DNA from: Betaproteobacteria bacterium TMED82 | GTDB lineage: Bacteria; Pseudomonadota; Gammaproteobacteria; Burkholderiales; Burkholderiaceae_A | NCBI GenBank assembly: GCA_002170395.1 | Contig: NHEJ01000002.1 | Span: 29,395 to 93,394, forward strand | Direction: 5' to 3' | Length of the DNA stretch: 64,000 bases | In this document: piece by piece, positions 18,768 through 25,958 of the stretch | Position numbering within the stretch: position 1 is the stretch's first letter | Layout: each line of letters opens with the position of its first letter | Program-made: the position numbers and the translations under genes | Notes under the pieces: model-generated | The model's input: the letters and a program-made list of their open reading frames with translations, nothing else | The model's database searches: none | Told to the model about the DNA's origin: nothing

Positions 18768-19726
18768 TGGGTATTGATACTTCCCACTATGTTAGCAAAA
18801 AGCAATATAGTAAAAGTGCTAAGGTCAGGATCGGTTTTATTGGTTTAGGAACGATGGGAGCCGCTATGGCTGGCCATCTAGCTGTTTGTGGCCACACAAT
18901 AACAGTTTTTAATAGAACAAGAAAAAAAACAGATCTTTGGCTTAAAGCTTTTTCAAACTTTAAAGTAAAAGCCGCGATAGACCTGCATGAATTAGCAAAC
19001 GATGCTGATTTCGTTGTAAGTTGCGTTGGTAATGATAATGATTTGAGTAGCGTTACTATCTCTGAAACCGGTTGTTTTAAGTATATGAAAAAAGGCAGCA
19101 TATATATAGATCACAGCACGACGTCTGCAACAATTGCCCAGAAAATTTTTGCCCTAGCAAAAAAAAAACAGATTTCTTTTTTTGATGCCCCAATATCTGG
19201 CGGAAATATTGGTGCGGAAAGTGGAAATTTATCAGTCATGTGTGGGGGTGATTCAAAATATTTCCACTTAGCTAAGGCTCTCGCAAAAAGCTACGCAAAA
19301 AAAATGGTTCTTGTCGGGCCCTCTGGGTCAGGACAGTTAACGAAGATGGTTAATCAAATATGCATTAGTGGCCTTATTCAAAGTCTCTCTGAAGGTATAA
19401 ACTTTGGAATTGAAGCCGGATTAAATATGGAAGTTGTGTTGAATCTTATTTCAAGCGGTGCAGCTCAAAGTTGGCAGATGGAAAATAGGGGGAAAACTAT
19501 GATTACATCAAAGTACGACTTTGGTTTTGCTGTTAAATTAATGTGTAAAGACTTAGGACTAATTCTCAATGAGGCTACTTCCAGAGGTATAAAGTTGCCA
19601 ACAACCGAAATAGTAAATGAATATTACAAGCAAATGTTAAAGCAAGGAATGGGAGATTTGGATACATCAGCCCTACTTTTAAGATTGCAGAAGTCTGCAA
19701 AATTTGGTGTCAGAGGGGGGACTTGA
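18767..19726 (+). CDS. Beta-hydroxyacid dehydrogenase (HIBADH/GarR family)
   Basis: An NAD(P)-dependent dehydrogenase of the 3-hydroxyisobutyrate/tartronate-semialdehyde reductase family. Family markers are GFIGLGTMGAAMA, VFNRTRKK (a basic stretch favouring NADP), the substrate-binding DAPISGGNIGAESG, and GSGQLTKMVNQ with the catalytic lysine. The track starts it at 18731, but ATG 18767 overlaps the previous stop (TAATG) and gives a normal 319 residues. The last 22 bases lie over an oppositely oriented tRNA-Leu, so the C-terminal residues GVRGGT are encoded by the tRNA's complement. The substrate is not determinable. Confidence 0.88.
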   Translation: MGIDTSHYVSKKQYSKSAKVRIGFIGLGTMGAAMAGHLAVCGHTITVFNRTRKKTDLWLKAFSNFKVKAAIDLHELANDADFVVSCVGNDNDLSSVTISETGCFKYMKKGSIYIDHSTTSATIAQKIFALAKKKQISFFDAPISGGNIGAESGNLSVMCGGDSKYFHLAKALAKSYAKKMVLVGPSGSGQLTKMVNQICISGLIQSLSEGINFGIEAGLNMEVVLNLISSGAAQSWQMENRGKTMITSKYDFGFAVKLMCKDLGLILNEATSRGIKLPTTEIVNEYYKQMLKQGMGDLDTSALLLRLQKSAKFGVRGGT

Positions 19727-19789
19727 ACCCCCAAGCCCGAAGGCGACAGATTTTAAGTCTGTTGTGTATACCGTTTCCACCACTCTGAC
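19705..19789 (-). tRNA. tRNA-Leu (anticodon UAA)
   Basis: On the minus strand a 7-bp acceptor stem (GTCAGAG with CTCTGAC), discriminator A and encoded CCA are visible. The anticodon loop CTTAAAA gives UAA. The long variable arm GCCTTCGGGC is typical of a class II leucine tRNA. The T-arm contains GGTTCAAGTCC. Its 3' part overlaps the end of the dehydrogenase gene on the other strand. Confidence 0.97.
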
Positions 19790-19808
19790 AAACTGCTAAC
19801 TATCAATT

Positions 19809-20102
19809 ATGTTAACTGTAATCATTTTTTTAAAAGCATTGGTAGAGTTTATTTTATATCTGTTCGTTGGAAAAGCTATAGTATATTTTTTATGCTTTGG
19901 AAACCACCAAGGAAACTCAGTCTATAATCTATTCAAACTTTTACTGTCTCCAATTGAGGCTTTTTGCCGATCAATTACTCCTAGTTTTATTCATAATAAA
20001 CATATTCCCACAGTAACTTTTTTCATTTTTTTTTGGTTACTAATTGTTTTGATAGGCTTAAAAGTTATATTGGGTGACCCTAGCGATTTTAATATACAAT
20101 AA
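19809..20102 (+). CDS. Small two-helix membrane protein, unassigned
   Basis: A 97-residue protein with two hydrophobic segments (about residues 3-30 and 68-88) separated by a polar loop containing CFGNHQGNSVYNLFKLLLSP. I do not recognise a family motif. It is followed after 4 bases by a TPR protein, and then by the symporter pair on the same strand. It starts only 19 bases past the tRNA-Leu 5' end, whose promoter must therefore lie within this region on the other strand. Confidence 0.6.
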   Translation: MLTVIIFLKALVEFILYLFVGKAIVYFLCFGNHQGNSVYNLFKLLLSPIEAFCRSITPSFIHNKHIPTVTFFIFFWLLIVLIGLKVILGDPSDFNIQ

Positions 20103-20106
20103 AACT

Positions 20107-20670
20107 ATGTTCTCTTCTATTACATACTTAAAAATCGTGGCTGGGTTAGCTGAGGCACTGGGTAAATTCGATCTTGTTTCGCGTTGCTGGGTGAAAATTG
20201 CCACAATAAAAAAGACAAGTAAATGTCTCACGACAGCTGGGATGTTTTTATCTATGACGGGACGCCATACAGAAGCAGAAATCTATTTTCGAGAGGCTCT
20301 CGAAGTTAACCCTTATTTCTCTCCCGCTCTTTTTAATTTTGGGTATTTGCGTCAGAAAATGGGGTGTCACGAAGAAGCAATCGATTTATTCAGTTCCGCA
20401 ATACTTTCAAACCCTAACCTTGACCGAGCATATTATGGTAGAGGTTTGTCTTTTACAAAGTTATTCGAATACGAAAAGGCTTGTGAGAATTTTAGAAAGA
20501 CAATAAAACTCCAGCCCTTTTGCCCACACGGATATTATCAATTATGTTTTGTTCTCAAAGAATTGAACCAAAATTCGGAGATAATTAAAACTATTCAAAC
20601 TTTACATAAGTTTGAGCCTCAGGTAGCTTTTCAATTAGTTAACGAATTGAATATTCAAGCAGGTATATAA
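20107..20670 (+). CDS. Tetratricopeptide-repeat protein
   Basis: The product, 187 residues from ATG 20107, has several TPR helices: GRHTEAEIYFREALEVNPYFS, GCHEEAIDLFSSAILSNPN and FEYEKACENFRKTIKLQP. The ORF track begins at 20074, but ATG 20107 lies 4 bases after the previous gene and avoids overlap. TPR arrays mediate protein-protein contacts; no enzymatic motif is visible and no signal peptide is clear. Its partner is unknown, with the small membrane protein and the symporter subunits as the nearest candidates by position. Confidence 0.75.
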   Translation: MFSSITYLKIVAGLAEALGKFDLVSRCWVKIATIKKTSKCLTTAGMFLSMTGRHTEAEIYFREALEVNPYFSPALFNFGYLRQKMGCHEEAIDLFSSAILSNPNLDRAYYGRGLSFTKLFEYEKACENFRKTIKLQPFCPHGYYQLCFVLKELNQNSEIIKTIQTLHKFEPQVAFQLVNELNIQAGI

Positions 20671-20698
20671 AAATTTATAAATTTAACACTTCAAAATA

Positions 20699-20965
20699 AT
20701 GATTAACGATGATACGAAAAGAGCTAAGTATTGGCTTAAGTTAAGACTGATAACTCTCATTCTCTTAATGGGGTGGTTTTTTGTAACTTTTGTGCTTAGC
20801 TATTTTGCAATAGATCTACAGTTTACTTTTTTCGGTTGGCCATTCTCTTTTTGGGTTGGAGCGCAAGGATCTCTGCTAGTTTATCTAATAATTGTTTGGA
20901 TTTATGCCCATTACGTCAATAGACTTGATGATGAATTCTTAAAAGACAAAGATAATGAAATTTAG
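20699..20965 (+). CDS. DUF4212 small subunit of sodium/solute symporter
   Basis: This 88-residue protein has two transmembrane helices and the family's WVGAQGSLLVYLIIVWIYAHYVNRLD ending. DUF4212 proteins are regularly paired with a large sodium/substrate symporter of the VC_2705 type. Here the downstream symporter starts at 20955 and overlaps this gene by 11 bases, so the two are translationally coupled. Confidence 0.9.
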   Translation: MINDDTKRAKYWLKLRLITLILLMGWFFVTFVLSYFAIDLQFTFFGWPFSFWVGAQGSLLVYLIIVWIYAHYVNRLDDEFLKDKDNEI

Positions 20966-22910
20966 TGTGAAAAGCTTGTTGGATGCAAAAATAGAAACAT
21001 CTGAGTTTGCAAAAAGATTAAAACGAGTCTATTTCTTTTACACTATTGGTTTTTTATCTTTTTGTATTTTTCTTGCAATTAGCGAAGAATTAGGGGCACC
21101 ACAGGAATTTATTGGATATGCTTTTTTGTTCGCAACAGTGGCTTTGTACGCAGGAATCGGTATTTTAAGTCGTACTAATGAGGCTGATAATTATTACGTA
21201 GCTGGGAGAAGAGTTCCAGCAATTTTTAATGGTATGGCAACTGGAGCAGACATGATGTCTGCAGCCTCTTTCATTGGGATGGCTGGCGGGCTGTATCTTA
21301 ATGGATTCAAAGGATTGGCATTCATAATGGGCTGGACTGGTGGCTACGTTCTTGTAGCTCTATTACTTGCTCCTTTCCTGAGAAGGTTTGGACAATATAC
21401 AATTCCAGATTTCCTTGGGGCAAGATATGGAGATCAATTGCCAAGATTTATAGGTGTCTGCATAGCAATACTTTGTTCTTTCACTTATGTAGTAGCTCAA
21501 ATTAAGGGCGTAGGACTGATTACGACAAGATTAAGCGGTGTCGATTTCGAGACGGGCGTATTCTTGGGTTTGGCAGGAATTCTTGTATGCTCCTTCCTTG
21601 GAGGAATGAGGGCTGTAACCTGGACTCAAGTTTCGCAATACATTGTACTAATAATTGCTTATTTAATTCCGGTTGTATGGCTTTCAATTCAGCAAACAGG
21701 TAATCCAATACCACCACTATCCTACGGCCACCAATTAACGAAAATTACTGAGTTAGAAAACAAAATTTTAGCCGACCCTAAGGAACAAGAAGTCCAAGCA
21801 ATTGTTAAGCAGGCAAAAATTGACCAAAAGACGGAGGAAAATACTGAAAATTCAAGGTTGGAATATTTTACAAAAGGACAAACAAAACCACCAAGACCCC
21901 ATGCTGAGCCATTTCCAGGGAATACTGAAAATGAACGACAAATTGAAAAAAAGAACTTTTTAGCACTTCTTTTCTGCCTAACAATTGGAACTGCATCTTT
22001 GCCACATATTTTAATGAGGTATTACACAACGCCCTCTGTTAAAGAGGCTCGCTCCTCCGTAACATGGTCACTATTTTTTATGTTGCTGCTCTACGTTACT
22101 GCCCCTGCATTAGCCGTTTTAGTGAAATTTGTTGTTTATAATGATGTCGTAGGTTTGACTTACGGACAACTACCTGAATGGGTTGAAAAATGGGCAGCAA
22201 TTGATTCGACATTGTTAACTATTACAGACATTAATCAAGATAACATTATTCAATTGGCAGAAATAATAATTCACCCTGACATAGTTGTTCTTGCCACTCC
22301 AGAGATTGCTGGATTGCCGTTTGTAGTTTCCGGCATGGTTGCTGCTGGGGGATTAGCTGCTGCTTTATCGACGTCTGATGGTTTGCTTTTAGCTATGGCC
22401 AATGCTTTATCGCATGATCTTTACTACAAGATGATTAATCCAAATGCATCTGTGAGTAAAAGAGTAAGCATTTCAAAAACCGTTCTTCTAATTGTTGCAG
22501 TTGCGGCAGCTCTTGTTGCTCAACAAAACCCTGCAGACATCTTATTTTTAGTTGCTGCCGCCTTTTCATTTGCGGCCGCTGGATTTTTTCCTGCACTGAT
22601 TTTAGGAATTTTTTGGAGTAGAACAACAGGAGTTGGCGCATCCGCAGGAATGCTCGCAGGAATCGGAATAACTTTTTTCTATATGGCTAATAATCAAGTT
22701 TGGTTGAGAAATGTCTTTTATGGGATCCCAAAGGACGCACCAATTACTGAAATGTGGTGGGATATAGACCCCATTTCAGCTGGAATATTTGGCGTGCCAA
22801 TCGGTTTCATAGTTATTATTATTGTTTCTCTTTTGACTTCTACCCCAGAAAATAGAATCAAAAAGCTTGTTGAAAAAGTTAGATATCCAGAACTAAAAAA
22901 ATCAACCTAG
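20955..22910 (+). CDS. Sodium/solute symporter, VC_2705 (ActP-like) family
   Basis: A 651-residue carrier with about 13 transmembrane helices. The SSS-family stretches are NYYVAGRRVPAIFNGMATGAD, SFIGMAGGLYL, FLGARYGDQ, GGMRAVTWTQ and GGLAAALSTSDGLLLAMANALSHD. The nearest characterised relatives move acetate or other short organic acids with sodium. It carries an unusually long hydrophilic insert between helices at about residues 260-335. It is coupled to the DUF4212 subunit. Its stop overlaps the next convergent gene's stop by 4 bases. The actual substrate is inferred only at class level. Confidence 0.9.
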   Translation: MKFSVKSLLDAKIETSEFAKRLKRVYFFYTIGFLSFCIFLAISEELGAPQEFIGYAFLFATVALYAGIGILSRTNEADNYYVAGRRVPAIFNGMATGADMMSAASFIGMAGGLYLNGFKGLAFIMGWTGGYVLVALLLAPFLRRFGQYTIPDFLGARYGDQLPRFIGVCIAILCSFTYVVAQIKGVGLITTRLSGVDFETGVFLGLAGILVCSFLGGMRAVTWTQVSQYIVLIIAYLIPVVWLSIQQTGNPIPPLSYGHQLTKITELENKILADPKEQEVQAIVKQAKIDQKTEENTENSRLEYFTKGQTKPPRPHAEPFPGNTENERQIEKKNFLALLFCLTIGTASLPHILMRYYTTPSVKEARSSVTWSLFFMLLLYVTAPALAVLVKFVVYNDVVGLTYGQLPEWVEKWAAIDSTLLTITDINQDNIIQLAEIIIHPDIVVLATPEIAGLPFVVSGMVAAGGLAAALSTSDGLLLAMANALSHDLYYKMINPNASVSKRVSISKTVLLIVAVAAALVAQQNPADILFLVAAAFSFAAAGFFPALILGIFWSRTTGVGASAGMLAGIGITFFYMANNQVWLRNVFYGIPKDAPITEMWWDIDPISAGIFGVPIGFIVIIIVSLLTSTPENRIKKLVEKVRYPELKKST

Positions 22911-23491
22911 TCTTTTGAAAATTTCTTTGAATAATTACTGTCCTTATCAGCTTCCAATCTCTCTAACATTCTTTGTAAAGCCTTAAATTGTTCCGCCACC
23001 TCTGGAGGAATTGAGGATAACACTTCATTACTTCCTCCTGCTTTTGGACTTGAAGTTTCATCAGTGAGAAAAGCTTGAGACAGTGTGGCTGCAAAAGTAG
23101 CTCCAGCTGATTCAGGAGATGCCGGATTTTCCATCTCTTTTTTATCCGCAGGTTGCGATAATTCATCAATATCAATAGCTCGAGCACTATAGATTTCTTC
23201 CTCTTCCCTGGACATCTGTAATTTCTTTCTTTGCTGTGAAAAATTGTACACGGCTAATCCTGACCAAATAACACTTACAAGGAACCAGAGGGCAATTATT
23301 AAAACGCTAGATACGTTTGATTCAACAGCAATATCAATGAATATATTCACCACCGATGGCCAAGATATACCAGTAAACCAATCTATATCTCCTGTCATTT
23401 GGGTTTTAACTATGCAAACCACAGTGAGAGAACAAAAATTTAATCCTAACAATAAATGCGTTAGCGTGACATAATAAGGTTTATTTCGCAT
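22907..23491 (-). CDS. Membrane-anchored protein of unknown function
   Basis: A 194-residue protein with two hydrophobic segments (about residues 10-28 and 60-82), followed by an acidic cytoplasm-like region and a C-terminal amphipathic helix (AEQFKALQRMLERLEADKD). I do not recognise its family. The 21 bases to the divergent gene at 23513 leave little room for two promoters. It could interact through its coiled C-terminus with the neighbouring coiled-coil protein, but the sequence alone does not show that. Confidence 0.65.
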   Translation of the reverse strand: MRNKPYYVTLTHLLLGLNFCSLTVVCIVKTQMTGDIDWFTGISWPSVVNIFIDIAVESNVSSVLIIALWFLVSVIWSGLAVYNFSQQRKKLQMSREEEEIYSARAIDIDELSQPADKKEMENPASPESAGATFAATLSQAFLTDETSSPKAGGSNEVLSSIPPEVAEQFKALQRMLERLEADKDSNYSKKFSKD

Positions 23492-23512
23492 AACTGTTAT
23501 TCTACAAAAAAA

Positions 23513-24022
23513 TTGAGTGATGCTTTAGAAATTCCAAAAAAAGGAGTAAAAATATACTCTCCGGAGAAGGGTTGGTCTGACAGTCTTCAGCCAACAGATA
23601 ATAAGGAAGGTTTAAAAAATTCGACCACACCAGAAAAAATGCAGGAGCCCCACGACGTTAAAGATACTAACGAGTCAACAGAAAAGTCAAAGGCCACTCC
23701 TGATATTGTAGCTGTAGGGGATGCTTTAGAACAGCTATTTGATACTCTGAATAACTCAAATGCGGTAAAAAGTGGAGTTGACTCCCCTAGTTGGAGAGAA
23801 GTCGCTGAATTAAGTAGGCAACTAGAGGAAAAACTTGATCTTCGTAAGGAAATATTAGAGAACCTGGCCTTACTGGATGATGATTTGAATCAAACCCGCA
23901 AGGAATTATTGAACACATTGAAAAAGTTGGGGAAGTTTGAAAATGATCAATTATCAGCTGCAACTGTGCGTGCAAGTGTGAGTGCGATGGCTATCGAAGT
24001 CTTAGCAAAAAAATTAAGTTAG
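23513..24022 (+). CDS. Unassigned protein, disordered N-terminus and coiled coil
   Basis: A 169-residue protein starting at TTG 23513 with no clear ribosome-binding site, so the start is uncertain. The first ~75 residues are polar and low in complexity. A central coiled coil (ELSRQLEEKLDLRKEILENLALLDDDLNQTRKELLNTLKKL is the region) and a short C-terminal helix with SAMAIEVLAKKL follow. It is convergent with the ParA-like gene; the stops are 7 bases apart. I assign no function. Confidence 0.6.
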   Translation: MSDALEIPKKGVKIYSPEKGWSDSLQPTDNKEGLKNSTTPEKMQEPHDVKDTNESTEKSKATPDIVAVGDALEQLFDTLNNSNAVKSGVDSPSWREVAELSRQLEEKLDLRKEILENLALLDDDLNQTRKELLNTLKKLGKFENDQLSAATVRASVSAMAIEVLAKKLS

Positions 24023-24028
24023 CAAAGT

Positions 24029-25069
24029 CTATGAGTTTTGTTTACTAAGAAATTTTGGTAATTCAGACATTTTTTTTCGAGTAATGGAAATAACTGGCGT
24101 CTGTTTTCGACTATATGAACGACTGTCTTGAACGACTTTTGCAGTATTATCTCTTGAAATTTTTGTTCCACTTCGGTCCTCGGAATCCGCTAAGTCACAA
24201 TAAGGCTCAGACTTTAAATAATCCAACCGCTTTGCCTTGAGAGGTAGGTTTTTGTTTACTACTTGTTCTTCTAAAGTTCTGACCGTCTCTCTCTCGTTGG
24301 CAATCCACCTTAAAGCTTCTGTTTTCTTTATTCTATAATCAAGCTCAGAGTTCAGCTTGGCATGACTCTTATTTTGACCAATCTGTTTTGCAGTCCCCTT
24401 AAGTCTCTTAAAGTGAATATCAGCAGTCTGAACTATTGAATCACAGAAGTTTAAAAATGAATTGGCAAGTTTTTTATTTTTACAATCGAATAAAAATTGC
24501 CTACAAAATGCTTTTTTTGCATCAATCGAGTCAAGAACGGGAGGCGTCAACAAAAAACTAAATGAAAATCTTTCTGTAGAATTTCTGAAATTTATAGCTT
24601 GATCACCCCTTACCCTACTGGGTACTATCACTAAGGATGGATGATTTTCGGTTGAACAGAATACCCACTCATGTCTGTTAGCGAATTCCATAGTTGCTAT
24701 TAACTCTACCTCTGAAACCGCAGTTGGGACTATTACCAGATCAAAATCCAAAAGCATTTCACTATCAAATAGATCAAACCAAGTTAAGTCAGCAATAACT
24801 ACGTCAGACCGCTTTGCAATTTTCGACACTATTTTCCTGGACTCAATCAATAGTCTATTTGTACTCGATGATAAGGGTAACGTTGCTCGAAAAACAGTTA
24901 CCTTTTGGGGCTTCACCGCCCTTATCCATTTGCTCGACGAAGCTTGCGTGTCAAAATCAATGAGCGTTGTTCTCTTAAAAGATTTGGTAGCAAAAAAATG
25001 CGCTAAATTAGCAGAGATAGTGCTCTTTCCCACACCACCTTTTTGATTAGTAACTAAAATTTTTAACAC
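24029..25069 (-). CDS. Solitary ParA-family ATPase with basic C-terminal tail
   Basis: The deviant Walker A motif NQKGGVGKST defines a ParA/MinD-type ATPase. The second motif, VVIADLTWFDLFD, keeps the acid residue but lacks the usual D.P.G-type follow-on. ParA proteins position chromosomes, plasmids or large protein assemblies on the nucleoid. The family core ends near residue 230; a further ~115 residues are lysine- and arginine-rich, perhaps for DNA binding. GTG 25069 is preferred to the track's GTG 25126 because it gives the standard short N-terminus (MLKILVTNQKGG). No ParB or parS is visible, so it is not an obvious chromosomal ParAB locus. Confidence 0.82.
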   Translation of the reverse strand: MLKILVTNQKGGVGKSTISANLAHFFATKSFKRTTLIDFDTQASSSKWIRAVKPQKVTVFRATLPLSSSTNRLLIESRKIVSKIAKRSDVVIADLTWFDLFDSEMLLDFDLVIVPTAVSEVELIATMEFANRHEWVFCSTENHPSLVIVPSRVRGDQAINFRNSTERFSFSFLLTPPVLDSIDAKKAFCRQFLFDCKNKKLANSFLNFCDSIVQTADIHFKRLKGTAKQIGQNKSHAKLNSELDYRIKKTEALRWIANERETVRTLEEQVVNKNLPLKAKRLDYLKSEPYCDLADSEDRSGTKISRDNTAKVVQDSRSYSRKQTPVISITRKKMSELPKFLSKQNS

Positions 25070-25167
25070 TTGTAAAAAACACCTGACTTGATAGTTTCGA
25101 TACCCTAATTCCGCACAAATTAACACCTACTAATTATTAATCGACACAAAGTTTAAAAAGTTAAAAA

Positions 25168-25241
25168 TGGAGGCGGGAGCCGGAATTGAACCGACGTTGA
25201 CGGCTTTGCAGGCCGCTGCATTACCACTCTGCCATCCCGCC
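25168..25241 (-). tRNA. tRNA-Cys (anticodon GCA)
   Basis: Minus strand: acceptor GGCGGGA pairs with TCCCGCC, the discriminator is U and CCA is encoded. The anticodon loop CTGCAAA gives GCA. The T-arm has GGTTCAATTCC. It lies 14 bases after tRNA-Gly and is probably co-transcribed with it and pgsA. Confidence 0.97.
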
Positions 25242-25255
25242 AAGCCTGACATTTA

Positions 25256-25331
<76 letters not shown>

Positions 25332-25374
25332 AAACCGAAGTTTAATTGTACATGTATTATGCCTATAAGAAACC

Positions 25375-25953
25375 TCATTCTACATTTTTTAACTTGAGCT
25401 GCAGAAATGCAATTTTTAAATAATTGATCATTGATATAACAGTTAATAAAGCAGCAAGAAAAATGAGCCATGTGCCAATCAAGTAACTATCTATAAAATT
25501 AACTAAAATTGGTCCGTGGTAAAGTAAGCAAGGTAGAGCGATCATTTGGGAAACTGTCTTAGCTTTTCCTAACCAGTGTACCTTTAGCTCACCACTAGTA
25601 CCAACCTTTAACATCCACTCCCTCAGCGCTGAAATTGCTATTTCTCGCCCAATTATGATAATTCCTATTACCGGGCTAACCCTTTCCAGATCAATTAAGA
25701 TTACCAGGACTGCACAGACCATTAATTTATCTGCAACAGGATCCAAAAACTCGCCAAATAGAGAAGTTTGATTCCACCTTCGGGCTAGCCAACCATCTAC
25801 CCAATCAGTAACTGCTGCTAATATGAAAATAACCGTTGCGTAAAAATTTTTTTCATACGTCTCTAAACTCAACGGCGCATAAACAACAAAAATTAAAAAT
25901 GGTATAGATAGAATTCTCAACCACGTTAACATATTAGGTAAGGTTGTAAACAT
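25375..25953 (-). CDS. pgsA: Phosphatidylglycerophosphate synthase PgsA
   Basis: PgsA transfers phosphatidyl from CDP-diacylglycerol to glycerol 3-phosphate in the inner membrane. The CDP-alcohol phosphotransferase motif spans DWVDGWLARRWNQTSLFGEFLDPVADK (D..DG.AAR...G..D..D form) near residue 45. Several hydrophobic helices surround it and the length of 192 is normal. It follows uvrC by 5 bases and precedes tRNA-Gly and tRNA-Cys, a layout known from Burkholderiales. Confidence 0.95.
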   Translation of the reverse strand: MFTTLPNMLTWLRILSIPFLIFVVYAPLSLETYEKNFYATVIFILAAVTDWVDGWLARRWNQTSLFGEFLDPVADKLMVCAVLVILIDLERVSPVIGIIIIGREIAISALREWMLKVGTSGELKVHWLGKAKTVSQMIALPCLLYHGPILVNFIDSYLIGTWLIFLAALLTVISMINYLKIAFLQLKLKNVE

Positions 25954-25958
25954 TTAAT

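Noticed and set aside
19159-19168. A10 tract in the dehydrogenase gene as a second frameshift site
   Set aside because: The reading frame continues intact through it, so there is no evidence of a break, although it could be slippery.
19705-19789. tRNA-Leu as an integration site of a genomic island
   Set aside because: No integrase, direct repeat or compositional change was visible nearby.
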